This document shows, piece after piece, positions 7,091-14,608 of a DNA stretch of 21,915 bases. Numbering within the stretch: the stretch's first letter is position 1; every line of letters starts with the position of its first letter. Below the pieces are notes generated by a model. It was not told where the DNA came from. It did no database searches and saw only the letters and a program-made list of their open reading frames with translations. Source of the stretch: JBJTIF01 sp046094825 (lineage in GTDB: Bacteria; Actinomycetota; UBA4738; HRBIN12); contig JBJTIF010000074.1 of assembly GCA_046094825.1 (NCBI GenBank), positions 1 to 21,915 of the forward strand. Direction: 5' to 3'. Made by a program: the position numbers and the translations under genes.

Positions 7091-7788
7091 CGGATCGCCT
7101 TCGCGTGATCGTGGAACTCCGCGTGGGTGATCGGACGGAGGTCGCCGTGGCCGACGACGAGGATGCGGTCGCAGACCTGATGGAAGTCGTCGGGGTCGTG
7201 CGAGACCGCGACGACGGTCGCCCCCGCATCGGCGCGCGCGCGGAGCTCGGCCGCGATCGCCGGGCGGAGCGCCTGGTCGATCCCCGTCGTCGGTTCGTCG
7301 AGGAGGATGAGGTCGGGGCGGCCGACGAGGGCGCGCGCGAGGATCGCCCGCTGCTGCTGGCCTCCGGAGAGTTCGAAGAGGCACTCGTCGCCGAGGTCGG
7401 CGTGCCCGACGGCCTCGACGGCCGCGGCGACCGCCGACCGGTCCTCGCCGCGGAGCCGGCCGAACGGCCCCCTGCTGAGTCCGGCAGCGACGACCTCCGT
7501 CACCGAGACGGGGAGCGCGGTGACCATGCGGAGCCCCTGGGGCGCGTACCCGACGCGGCGGAGCACGGCGCGGTCCGTGGGTGGCCGCCCGAACACGCGC
7601 ACCGCACCCGCGTCGGGCTCCTCGAACCCGACGGCGAGCCGAAGGAGCGTGGACTTGCCGCTTCCGTTCGCGCCCGCGAGGACGACGAACTCGCCCGGCA
7701 CGAGATCGAGGTCGACGCCATCGAGGATCGGCGTCGCGCCGAACCCGAAGCGCACGCCGCGGAACGTGACCGTCGCGTTCACCGACAC
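7087..7788 (-). CDS. znuC: Zinc/manganese-type ABC transporter ATPase (ZnuC family)
   Basis: 233 aa. Cytoplasmic ATPase energising the metal importer. Seen: Walker A GANGSGKST (39-47), Q-loop Gln84, signature LSGGQQQR (140-147), Walker B LILLDEP (160-166), H-loop His197. The start was set at GTG 7788 because GGAGGG ends 6-7 nt upstream; a second GTG at 7782 would give the usual GTGA overlap with the znuA stop. It is translated between znuA and znuB with overlaps on both sides, as expected for fixed stoichiometry. All residues needed for ATP hydrolysis are present. Confidence 0.95.
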   Translation of the reverse strand: MSVNATVTFRGVRFGFGATPILDGVDLDLVPGEFVVLAGANGSGKSTLLRLAVGFEEPDAGAVRVFGRPPTDRAVLRRVGYAPQGLRMVTALPVSVTEVVAAGLSRGPFGRLRGEDRSAVAAAVEAVGHADLGDECLFELSGGQQQRAILARALVGRPDLILLDEPTTGIDQALRPAIAAELRARADAGATVVAVSHDPDDFHQVCDRILVVGHGDLRPITHAEFHDHAKAIR

Positions 7789-8648
7789 GAGAGGCCCTCC
7801 GCGAGGCTGTCGAGGTTCGCGCGCATGACGCCGACGTAGTCGACCGGAGCGGGATCGGACTCGAGCGTCGCGAGGCCGTAGAGGACCACCCCGGCGTCCT
7901 CCGCGATCGCACCGCCGATCCTGCGGCCCTCGGCCGTCGCCTCGGCGAAGACCGCCGGCGCGGCCTCGCCGTCGGCGATCGCCGCGAGGACGCGCTCGAT
8001 CGCCTCCGCGGAGGGCTCGGCGTCGGGCGACGGGCCCTCGAGCGCGAGCTGCTCGAGACCGTACGCGCGCGCGAAGTACGTGAACGCCTCGTGCGTCGTC
8101 ACGAACGTCGTCGACGCGCACGCCGCGAGCCCCTCGCGGATCTCCGCGTCGAGGGCGACGAGCCGCTCCTCGAGGGCGGCGGCGTTCGCGAGGTACGCGT
8201 CCGCGTTGCCCTCGTCGGCCGCCGCGAACGCCGCCGCGACGAGCGGCACCGTCTGCGCGAGGAGGAGCGGATCGAGCCAGAAGTGCGGATCGGCCGCGAG
8301 ATCGCCCTCGCCGGGGAGGAGGTCGAGGACCGCGGTCACGTCGACGACCGCCCCCGATGCCTCCTCCGATGCGCGCTCGACGTCGGGCTGGAACCCCGGG
8401 ACGCCGAGGAGCAGGACGACGTCGGCCGACTGGAGCTCCGCCCGCTGGCCCGCGGTGAGCGTCGCGTCGTGCGCCTCGACCCCGGGTGCGGTGAGGTCGA
8501 GGACCCCGACGCGGTCGCCGCCGACCTCGGCGGCGACCCAGGCCAGCGGGTAGATCGCGGCGACGACGGAGACGTCCGGACCGCCGATCGCGTCGCACGC
8601 GGGCGCCGCGAGGAGGAGGGCGAGCGCGGGGATGAGGAGCCGTCGCAT
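7779..8648 (-). CDS. znuA: Metal-binding lipoprotein of the ABC importer (ZnuA family, SBP_bac_9)
   Basis: 289 aa. Captures zinc outside the membrane and delivers it to ZnuBC. Seen: an N-terminal signal peptide ending in APAC with candidate lipidated Cys18; metal ligands expected in this family at His60 (GVEAHD), His122 (DPHFWLDP) and His186 (TTHEAFTYFA); a conserved FAEATAEGRRI segment around residues 234-244. It lacks the His-rich loop of many ZnuA proteins, so it could also be a Mn-type protein (PsaA/MntC group). The ATG at 8648 lies 6 nt after a -10 hexamer (leaderless). First gene of the znuA-znuC-znuB-zur operon, with a Fur/Zur-type operator in its promoter. Confidence 0.94.
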   Translation of the reverse strand: MRRLLIPALALLLAAPACDAIGGPDVSVVAAIYPLAWVAAEVGGDRVGVLDLTAPGVEAHDATLTAGQRAELQSADVVLLLGVPGFQPDVERASEEASGAVVDVTAVLDLLPGEGDLAADPHFWLDPLLLAQTVPLVAAAFAAADEGNADAYLANAAALEERLVALDAEIREGLAACASTTFVTTHEAFTYFARAYGLEQLALEGPSPDAEPSAEAIERVLAAIADGEAAPAVFAEATAEGRRIGGAIAEDAGVVLYGLATLESDPAPVDYVGVMRANLDSLAEGLSCR

Positions 8649-8654
8649 CCCGGG

Positions 8655-8684
8655 ATGCTAGACGAGAATGATTCTCATCTCCAA
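8655..8684 (-). promoter_or_regulatory. znuA operon promoter, leaderless
   Basis: Minus strand: -35-like TTGGAG at 8684-8679, an 18-nt spacer, -10 TAGCAT at 8660-8655, then 6 nt to the znuA ATG. The Zur-type palindrome fills the spacer, so bound repressor would block RNA polymerase directly. Confidence 0.6.
8664..8676. promoter_or_regulatory. Predicted Zur/Fur operator
   Basis: GAGAATGATTCTC is a perfect 6-1-6 palindrome and a conspicuous AT-rich island in this GC-rich DNA. It resembles Fur-family boxes, for example the actinobacterial Zur type with an AATGATT core. It sits between the -35 and -10 of the operon that ends with zur itself, implying zinc-dependent autoregulation. Confidence 0.8.
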
Positions 8685-8704
8685 ACCGCGGCGGCAGGAG
8701 ACGA

Positions 8705-8740
8705 CGCGGGGGCGGCGGGGCGAGCCCCGCCGCCCCCGCG
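8705..8740 (-). terminator. Strong GC hairpin after the DUF4349 gene
   Basis: A 16-bp perfect stem (8705-8720 with 8725-8740) and 4-nt loop CGAG, 8 nt past the stop of the DUF4349 gene and upstream of the znuA promoter on the same strand. There is no U-tract. It most likely insulates znuA from upstream transcription. Confidence 0.7.
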
Positions 8741-8748
8741 GAGGTCGG

Positions 8749-9636
8749 TCAGGCGCGGCGCCAGCGCCGGTAGCGGCGGACTCCCCACGCGATCGCCGCG
8801 AGGACGATCACGATCGGGACGACGTAGCCGAGACCGACGATCATCGCGAAGACGATCGTGAGGAAGGCCTCGACCATCTTCGCCCACGCGTCGCCGAACC
8901 GCGGACCGTCGTCGATGCCCTCGGTCGCCCCGGGCTCGCGGAGGTACACGGAGATCGTCGCGAGGTCGACCTGATCCTCGAGGTAGGTGAGCTCCGCGGT
9001 GAGCTGCTCGATGTTCGTCTGCACGTTCTGGAGCTCGACCTGCACCTTCAGGATGTCGGCGACGGTGCGCGCCTCATCGAGGAGTTGCAGGAGCACGTCG
9101 CGCTGCGCCTCCCACGCGGAGAGCCGCGCGCGGAGATCGACGACCTGGAGTCCGACATCCTGCCCGGACACCGACTCGCTCTCCACCTCGCCGAGGTCGC
9201 GGAGATCGGCCATCGCGCGATCGAAGTCGGCGGCACGGACGCGGATCGAGACGTAGCCGCTCTTCCGGTCACCGCCGGTGACCGACGTGCTCAGGACGAA
9301 CCCGCCGTACCGGGACGCGACGGCGTTCGCCTCGCCGAGCGCGGCGTCGAACTCGCCGACCTCGACGACGACGCCGAGGTCCCCGTACTTGATGACGGAC
9401 GGACCCGTGGGGAGGGCGACCGTCCCGAGATCGAGCCCGCCCCCCTTGCCGCCGTCTCCGCCGACGGCGTCGGGCGTCCCGATCGCGGGGTCGCTCGAGA
9501 TGCTGCCGTCGAACCCTGCGGAGCCGCCGCCCGACTCCCCGCTCGTATCCGCGCGCATCCCGGTGCCGTTCGCGACGAGGCCGACGAGCAGCGCGACGGC
9601 GAGCACGACGACCGTGGGCCAGATGAAGCGACGCAT
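8749..9636 (-). CDS. DUF4349 domain membrane protein
   Basis: 295 aa. Seen: an N-terminal membrane anchor (about 5-24), a Gly/Ser/Asp-rich linker (about 30-75), a DUF4349-type extracytoplasmic domain (about 80-237) whose middle (about 165-225) is a predicted coiled coil (LRARLSAWEAQRDVLLQLL and following), a C-terminal membrane helix pair (about 252-285) and a basic tail RRYRRWRRA. DUF4349 proteins have no established biochemical role; the architecture suggests an envelope-spanning sensor or scaffold. The ATG at 9636 was chosen over a GTG 39 nt upstream because GGGAGG lies about 6 nt before it. It is followed by a strong terminator hairpin. Confidence 0.9.
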   Translation of the reverse strand: MRRFIWPTVVVLAVALLVGLVANGTGMRADTSGESGGGSAGFDGSISSDPAIGTPDAVGGDGGKGGGLDLGTVALPTGPSVIKYGDLGVVVEVGEFDAALGEANAVASRYGGFVLSTSVTGGDRKSGYVSIRVRAADFDRAMADLRDLGEVESESVSGQDVGLQVVDLRARLSAWEAQRDVLLQLLDEARTVADILKVQVELQNVQTNIEQLTAELTYLEDQVDLATISVYLREPGATEGIDDGPRFGDAWAKMVEAFLTIVFAMIVGLGYVVPIVIVLAAIAWGVRRYRRWRRA

Positions 9637-9690
9637 GCGATCCCTCCCGGTTCCGGTGTCCCTTGCGGTGTCCACGCCTCTACGACGCCG

Positions 9691-9696
9691 AGCCTA
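9691..9696 (-). promoter_or_regulatory. Putative -10 element for the DUF4349 gene
   Basis: TAGGCT on the minus strand, about 55 nt before the ATG at 9636. Unlike the leaderless cases, this gene would have a leader of about 45 nt, matching its clear Shine-Dalgarno sequence. Confidence 0.4.
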
Positions 9697-9800
9697 CGCC
9701 GGGAGGTTCCCGACGCCGCGGGTCGGTCGGCCCGACGCGACCGGGACCCGACGACCGGCACGGGGCGTGCGGACCCGAACGCGCGGGGGCCCGGCCACCC

Positions 9801-10697
9801 TCATGCCCGGAGGCGCGCACGGCCACGGGCCGAGCCGGAGAGGGCCGCGTCGCCGGCATCGACGAGCCCGTCGCGGACGAGCCCGACGAGCGCCGCGGCG
9901 ATCCGCTCCGCAGGCATCCCGGTCGCGGCGCCGAGGCGGGCGACGGTCGAGGGCCCACCGCGCAGCGCCTGCACGACCGCCCCGCGGGCCTCGCGGGTCG
10001 AGCCGGCGAACGGGGACGCGCGGCGCGGCGCCGGCGACGGCACCGCGCCGCTCCGGCGGAACCGGCATCCGCGGGCGAGCGGGCACCCGGTGCACCGCGG
10101 GCGAGGCCGGCAGTGCTCGCGGCCGACGTCCATGAGCGCCTGGTTCCACGCCCCCGGGTCGTCGCGGTCGATCGCGTCGTCCGCCGCCACCGCGACGGCC
10201 GCCGGCGCGACATCGTGCGCGTCCGCACCGAGGCGCCAGCGCGCGACGACGCGTCGCACGTTCACGTCGAGCGCGGGACGACGCTCACCGAACGCGATCG
10301 AGGCGACGGCGGCCGCGGTGTAGGGCCCGACGCCGGGGAGCGTGCGGAGCGTCGCGGCGTCCCGCGGGACGCGACCGCCGTGATCGCGGACGATCGCCCG
10401 GGCCGACTCCGCGAGCGCGAGGGCGCGACGGTTGTAGCCGAGTCCGTCCCACGCCGCGACGACCTCGGCGCGGGTCGCCCGCGCGAGCGCACCGATGGAC
10501 GGGAACCGACGGAGGAACGCGGGGTAGGCGCGCGCGGCGCGCGCCGCCTGGGTCTGCTGGAGCATGACCTCCGCGACGAGGATCCGGTACGGATCGCGCG
10601 TCCGACGCCACGGGAACGCGCGCCGACGCGGCCCGTACCAGTCGAGGAGCGCCGACGTCGGACGGGACGTCGGAGCGCTAGAAGCCGGCGCGGCCAC
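9801..10697 (-). CDS. mutY: A/G-specific adenine glycosylase MutY, short form without NUDIX domain
   Basis: 298 aa. Removes adenine mispaired with 8-oxoguanine in base excision repair. Seen: EVMLQQTQ with catalytic Glu43, GLGYNRRA (85-92), helix-hairpin-helix LPGVGPYTAAAVASIAF (120-136), catalytic Asp144 in ALDVNVRR, and four Fe-S Cys: C196, C202, C205 and C211. The first spacing is C-x5-C, whereas the textbook MutY pattern is C-x6-C-x2-C-x5-C. The C-terminus (about 225-298) is a small winged-helix-like tail with FAGSTREARG and no NUDIX domain, so 8-oxoG recognition may differ. GTG 10697 is the only plausible start and overlaps the upstream small gene by 20 nt. Confidence 0.94.
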   Translation of the reverse strand: MAAPASSAPTSRPTSALLDWYGPRRRAFPWRRTRDPYRILVAEVMLQQTQAARAARAYPAFLRRFPSIGALARATRAEVVAAWDGLGYNRRALALAESARAIVRDHGGRVPRDAATLRTLPGVGPYTAAAVASIAFGERRPALDVNVRRVVARWRLGADAHDVAPAAVAVAADDAIDRDDPGAWNQALMDVGREHCRPRPRCTGCPLARGCRFRRSGAVPSPAPRRASPFAGSTREARGAVVQALRGGPSTVARLGAATGMPAERIAAALVGLVRDGLVDAGDAALSGSARGRARLRA

Positions 10698-10866
10698 GCT
10701 CCGGGAGATCCTGCGACGCCGCCTTCAGGGCCTTCCACACCTCGGCGAACACCTCACCGGCGTACGAGGCCGGCTTGCTGTCCGCCTGTCCGAGCGCGCC
10801 GCGGAGCGCGGACGCGGTGATGTCGACCGCCTTCTCGAACAGCGCCCAGTCGATCTCGCGAGCCAT
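10678..10866 (-). CDS. Small conserved-looking protein of unknown function (62 aa)
   Basis: Starts at ATG 10866 with a strong GGAGGG 3-4 nt upstream; an in-frame GTG at 10914 abuts the candidate -10 and is unlikely. The sequence (MAREIDWALFEKAVDI...) is a soluble, mostly helical acidic/basic mix with an aromatic-rich middle (YAGEVFAEVWKALKAA). No signal peptide or membrane helix, and no family recognised. Its 3' end overlaps mutY by 20 nt, so the two are co-translated. Strong ribosome binding and coupling argue it is real. Confidence 0.7.
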   Translation of the reverse strand: MAREIDWALFEKAVDITASALRGALGQADSKPASYAGEVFAEVWKALKAASQDLPERGRAGF

Positions 10867-10914
10867 CGTCCCTCCTGCGTCGTGTCGGTCGCCCGCGGCG
10901 CGGGCTCGGTCCAC

Positions 10915-10920
10915 AGGCTA
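10915..10920 (-). promoter_or_regulatory. Putative -10 element for the 62-aa gene and mutY
   Basis: TAGCCT on the minus strand, 48 nt before the ATG at 10866. It implies a leader of about 40 nt that carries the GGAGGG ribosome-binding site. Confidence 0.4.
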
Positions 10921-10964
10921 CCGGGCGCGGGGCGGGAGGTGCGGGGCGACGCGGGGAGCGGGGG

Positions 10965-12131
10965 CTACGAGAAGGCGCGCTCGCCGGTGATCGCCGCGCC
11001 GAGGATGAGCGTGTGGATCTCGCTCGTCCCCTCGTACGTGAGCACCGACTCGAGGTTGTTCATGTGGCGGATCACGGGGTACTCGAGGGTGATGCCGTTC
11101 GCCCCGAGGATCGTGCGGGCCTCGCGGCAGATCGCGAGCGCCTCCCGGACGTTGTTGAGCTTGCCGACGCTGATGTGCTCGGGCTGGACCTTCCCCTCGT
11201 CCTTCAGGCGACCGATGTGGAGCGCGAGGAGCGCGCCCTTGTTCAGCTCGAGCGCCATGTTCACGAGCTTCTCCTGCGTGAGCTGGAAGCCCGCGATCGG
11301 CTTGCCCCACTGCACGCGCGTCTTCGCGTACTCGAGCGCGGTCTCGTAGCACGTCCGCGCCGCGCCGAGGACACCCCAGAGGATCCCGTACCTCGCCTCG
11401 GAGAGGCAGGAGAGCGGGCCCTTGATCCCCTCGACGGCGAGCATCGCGTCGGCGGGGACCCGGACGTCGTCGAGGACGAGCTCCGACGTGATCGACGCAC
11501 GGAGCGAGAGCTTGCGGTGGACGTCGTTCGCGGAGAAGCCCTTCGCGTCGGTCGGCACGATGAAGCCACGGATGCCGTCGTCCGTCTGCGCCCAGACGAT
11601 CGCGACGCCCGCGATCGAGCCGTTCGTGATCCACATCTTCGAGCCGTTCAGCACCCAGTCGCCGCCGTCGCGCTTCGCGTTCGTCCGCATGCCGCCCGGG
11701 TCGCTCCCGTGGTCGGCCTCGGTGAGCCCGAAGCAGCCGATGACCTCGCCGCGGGCCATCGCGGGGAGCCAGCGTTCCTTCTGCTCATCGGTCCCGTACT
11801 TCCAGATCGGGAACATCGAGAGCGACCCCTGGACGGAGACGAACGAGCGCAGCCCGGAGTCACCCGCCTCGAGCTCCATGCACGCGAGGCCGTAGGACGT
11901 CGCGTTCGTCCCCGCGCACCCGTAGCCCTCGAGGTGCATGCCGAGGAGGCCGAGGTCGGCGAGCCCCTTCGCGACCTCCTTCGGGAACGTCGCGTCCTCG
12001 AACCACGCGTCGATGTCTCCGCTCACGTTGTCGCGGACGAACTCGCGGACGGTGTCGCGGATCGCGCGCTCCTCGTCGGAGAGGAGGCGGTCGATGCCGA
12101 CGAGGTCGATCGGGTCGATGCGGGCCGACAT
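10965..12131 (-). CDS. gcdH: Glutaryl-CoA dehydrogenase (acyl-CoA dehydrogenase family)
   Basis: 388 aa. FAD enzyme that dehydrogenates and decarboxylates glutaryl-CoA to crotonyl-CoA in lysine/tryptophan breakdown. Seen: the GCDH-like stretch SGLRSFVSVQGSL with Arg95 (the family's substrate-carboxylate arginine region), GCFGLTEADHGSDP (132-145), and NNLESVLTYEGTSEIHTLILG with the catalytic base Glu367. These match GCDH better than generic short-chain acyl-CoA dehydrogenases. The ATG at 12131 is 7 nt after TAGATT, with no Shine-Dalgarno (leaderless). Monocistronic, between zwf and mutY. The CoA-transferase gene at 16102 could supply its substrate. Confidence 0.93.
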   Translation of the reverse strand: MSARIDPIDLVGIDRLLSDEERAIRDTVREFVRDNVSGDIDAWFEDATFPKEVAKGLADLGLLGMHLEGYGCAGTNATSYGLACMELEAGDSGLRSFVSVQGSLSMFPIWKYGTDEQKERWLPAMARGEVIGCFGLTEADHGSDPGGMRTNAKRDGGDWVLNGSKMWITNGSIAGVAIVWAQTDDGIRGFIVPTDAKGFSANDVHRKLSLRASITSELVLDDVRVPADAMLAVEGIKGPLSCLSEARYGILWGVLGAARTCYETALEYAKTRVQWGKPIAGFQLTQEKLVNMALELNKGALLALHIGRLKDEGKVQPEHISVGKLNNVREALAICREARTILGANGITLEYPVIRHMNNLESVLTYEGTSEIHTLILGAAITGERAFS

Positions 12132-12138
12132 GCCCCGC

Positions 12139-12144
12139 AATCTA
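12139..12144 (-). promoter_or_regulatory. Putative -10 element of leaderless gcdH
   Basis: TAGATT on the minus strand, 7 nt before the ATG at 12131. It separates gcdH from the zwf operon that ends at 12188. Confidence 0.5.
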
Positions 12145-12187
12145 GCGCACGGCGCGTCCCGCACCGGGTCGCACCCCGGCGCAACGC

Positions 12188-13624
12188 TCAGGCCGTGCCG
12201 GTCCTGCGGGCCGCGTGCGTGTGCCAGCGGTGCGGCTGGATCAGGAGGTCGGCCTCGTCCGGACCCCACGACGCCGGCTCGTAGCGCACGGGGGCGCTCT
12301 TCATCGCGAGGGCGGGCTCGAGGATCTCCCAGGCCCGCTCGACGACGTCCTGGCGCAGGAACAGCGTGTGGTCCCCCTCCATCGCCTCGAGGAGGAGGAG
12401 CTCGTACGCGTCGAAGACCTCGGCGTCGAACTCGCGCTCGTAGTCGAAGTCCATCGTCACCCGCCCGAGGTCGAGACCCGGACCGGGGCGCTTCGCGTTC
12501 AGCGCGAGCGTGATGCCCTCGTTCGGCTGGATCCGGATCGAGAGGTGGTCGCGGCGCGGGAGCGCGACGTCGGCCTCGCGGAAGACGTTGTACGGGACGT
12601 CGCGGAACACGAGCGTCACCTCGCTCACCTTGCGGTCGAGGCGCTTGCCCGTCCGGAGGTAGAAGGGCACGCCGGCCCACCGCCAGTTCTCGACCGCGAG
12701 CTCCATCGCGACGAACGTCTCGGTCGTCGAGTGCCGGTCGACGCCGGGTTCCTCGAGGTACCCGCGGTACTGCCCACGGACGACGCGTGCGGGGTCGACG
12801 GGGTGCATCGAGCGCAGGACCTTGATCTTCTCGTCGCGGAGTCGGTCGGGCTCGAACGACACGGGCGGCTCCATCGCGACGAACGTGAGCACCTGGAGCA
12901 GGTGCGTCTGGACCATGTCGCGGATCGCACCCGTCGGCTCGTAGAAGCCCGCGCGCCCCTCGAGGCCGAGCTCCTCCGCGACGGTGATCTGGATGTGGTC
13001 GATGTAGCGGCGGTTCCAGATCGGCTCGAACATCCCGTTGCCGAAGCGGAACGCGAGGATGTTCTGGACGGTCTCCTTCCCCATGTAGTGGTCGATCCGG
13101 AACACCTGCTCCTCGGCGAAGACCGCGTGGATCGCGGCGTTCAGCTCGACGGCGGACGCGAGGTCGTGACCGAACGGCTTCTCGAAGACGATGCGAGCGC
13201 CGGGGGCGATCCCGCTCTCCCCCGCGCGGGCGACGATGTCGGCGTAGGCCTCGGGCGGGGTCGCGCAGTAGAGGAAGCGCTCGGCGCGCGCACCGAGCTC
13301 GGCGTCGACACGTTCGAGCTCGGCCGCGAGGGGCGCGAAGCTCCCCGCCTCACCGAACTCCCCGCGGACGTACGTGAGGTGCGAGGCGAACGCCTCCCAC
13401 ACCTCGCCGGTCGGCGGCTTCCTACCGAACTCCGCGATCGCGCGCTGCGCGTGCTCTCGGAAGGCCTCGGGGGTCCACCCCGACCGCGCGTAGCCGATGA
13501 TCCGGAAGTCGCGCGGCAGCAGGCCCTCGGCGAAGAGGTGGAAGAACGCGGGGAGGAGCTTCCGCCGCGTCACGTCGCCGGACGCGCCGAAGATCACGAT
13601 CGCCTGCGGAGGCAGTCCGGTCAC
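12188..13624 (-). CDS. zwf: Glucose-6-phosphate 1-dehydrogenase
   Basis: 478 aa, a usual family length. First enzyme of the oxidative pentose phosphate or Entner-Doudoroff route, producing NAD(P)H in the cytosol. Seen: dinucleotide motif GASGDVTRRKL (13-23), EKPFG (148-152), the active-site signature RIDHYMGKE (176-184) and the later catalytic His241 region (QTHLLQ). The GTG at 13624 overlaps the Rieske-gene stop (GTGA) and has GGAGGG 3-4 nt upstream. Last gene of the greA operon. A small imperfect hairpin lies downstream (12150-12175) but I do not call it a terminator. Confidence 0.96.
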   Translation of the reverse strand: MTGLPPQAIVIFGASGDVTRRKLLPAFFHLFAEGLLPRDFRIIGYARSGWTPEAFREHAQRAIAEFGRKPPTGEVWEAFASHLTYVRGEFGEAGSFAPLAAELERVDAELGARAERFLYCATPPEAYADIVARAGESGIAPGARIVFEKPFGHDLASAVELNAAIHAVFAEEQVFRIDHYMGKETVQNILAFRFGNGMFEPIWNRRYIDHIQITVAEELGLEGRAGFYEPTGAIRDMVQTHLLQVLTFVAMEPPVSFEPDRLRDEKIKVLRSMHPVDPARVVRGQYRGYLEEPGVDRHSTTETFVAMELAVENWRWAGVPFYLRTGKRLDRKVSEVTLVFRDVPYNVFREADVALPRRDHLSIRIQPNEGITLALNAKRPGPGLDLGRVTMDFDYEREFDAEVFDAYELLLLEAMEGDHTLFLRQDVVERAWEILEPALAMKSAPVRYEPASWGPDEADLLIQPHRWHTHAARRTGTA

Positions 13625-13947
13625 GGTCCCTCCGCCGCCGCGACCTCGATCCACCCCTCGACGACGCGCGCGGGGTACGTCGGGACCGGATCGACGGCCG
13701 GTCCCTCGAGGGGCTCGCCGGTGCGCAGATCGAACGTCGCGCCGTGGCAGGGGCACTCGACGGCCGCTTCGTCGGTCGAGAGCGACCCCTCCGACAGCGC
13801 GCAGGACGCGTGCGTGCACTCGTCGCCGATCGCGTGGACCTCCTGGTCGACCCGCGCGATCGCGAGGCGACCCCACGGGAGGTCGAACGCGCGGACGCCG
13901 CCTTCGGGGACCTCACCGAGTGCCGCGACGCGGACGAACTCAGGCAC
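13621..13947 (-). CDS. Rieske [2Fe-2S] ferredoxin-type protein
   Basis: 108 aa, a stand-alone Rieske domain without a membrane anchor, hence a soluble electron carrier. Seen: cluster box 1 C44-T-H46 and box 2 C65-P-C-H68, i.e. CxH...CxxH with 18 residues between. This is the NirD/dioxygenase-ferredoxin type, because the box-1 second Cys pair of cytochrome bc1 Rieske proteins is not clearly paired (Cys49 and Cys67 are present and could form a disulfide). The GTG at 13947 overlaps the end of the phosphatidyltransferase gene by 8 nt and is preceded by GGAG. Its electron partner is not in this window. Confidence 0.92.
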   Translation of the reverse strand: MPEFVRVAALGEVPEGGVRAFDLPWGRLAIARVDQEVHAIGDECTHASCALSEGSLSTDEAAVECPCHGATFDLRTGEPLEGPAVDPVPTYPARVVEGWIEVAAAEGP

Positions 13948-14608
13948 CGGCGCTCCCCGGTCCCGCACCGGTCGCACCGGCTCCCGCGATCGCGGTCCAC
14001 GTCCGCTGGACCACGGTGAAGGCGCCGAGCGCCGCGAGGAGCGCGAGCGCAGGGAGGAGCGCGCCGGGGATCGCGAGGCCGAGCACGATCGCGATCGTGC
14101 GCTCCATGCGCTGCATCGCTCCCCCGGTCATGCGGACGCCGACCGCCTCGCCTTCGGCGCGCACGTGGCTCACGCCGAGCGAGACGACGAGGGCGACGAG
14201 CGCGAGCGCGGCGAGCGTGTCGTCGCCGGTCCGTCCGAGGTGGAGGACGAGGGCGCCGAGGACGAGGAGGTCGGAGACGCGATCGAGGAAGGAATCGAGG
14301 AAGCCCCCCCAGCGCGACGCTCGACCGGTCTGCCGTGCGACCGCACCGTCGAGGACGTCGAAGACGCCGGCGAGGACGAGCAGGAGCGCGGGGACGAGAC
14401 GCTCGCCCGCGAGGAGGAGCCACGCCACGATGAGGTTCGTGACGACGGAGAGCGCGGTGAGCTGCATCGGGCGCAGCCGGAGCCGGAGCGCGGTGGCGAG
14501 GAGCCACTTGTACGTCCCGGTGAACAGGACGCGCATCGTGGAGACGGACAGACCCTCCGCGTCGCGCGGGTCGGGCAGGTCCGCGGGCCGCGGTGCGCGA
14601 TCGCTCAC
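13940..14608 (-). CDS. CDP-alcohol phosphatidyltransferase family protein
   Basis: 222 aa integral membrane enzyme that would transfer a phosphatidyl group from CDP-diacylglycerol to an alcohol (glycerol-phosphate or inositol-phosphate type). Seen: the complete active-site motif D84-x2-D87-G88-x2-A91-R92-x8-G101-x3-D105-x3-D109, and about five to six membrane helices on either side. The ~25-residue polar N-terminus precedes Met25 and could be a mis-assigned extension, but GTG 14608 overlaps the greA stop (GTGA), favouring it. The substrate alcohol (PgsA versus PIP synthase) cannot be decided by eye. Confidence 0.93.
   Translation of the reverse strand: MSDRAPRPADLPDPRDAEGLSVSTMRVLFTGTYKWLLATALRLRLRPMQLTALSVVTNLIVAWLLLAGERLVPALLLVLAGVFDVLDGAVARQTGRASRWGGFLDSFLDRVSDLLVLGALVLHLGRTGDDTLAALALVALVVSLGVSHVRAEGEAVGVRMTGGAMQRMERTIAIVLGLAIPGALLPALALLAALGAFTVVQRTWTAIAGAGATGAGPGSAGA

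Noticed and set aside
12150..12175. Stem CCGGG/CCCGG after zwf as a terminator
   Set aside because: Only 5 bp with a 6-nt loop and no T-tract; not distinguishable from chance in GC-rich DNA.
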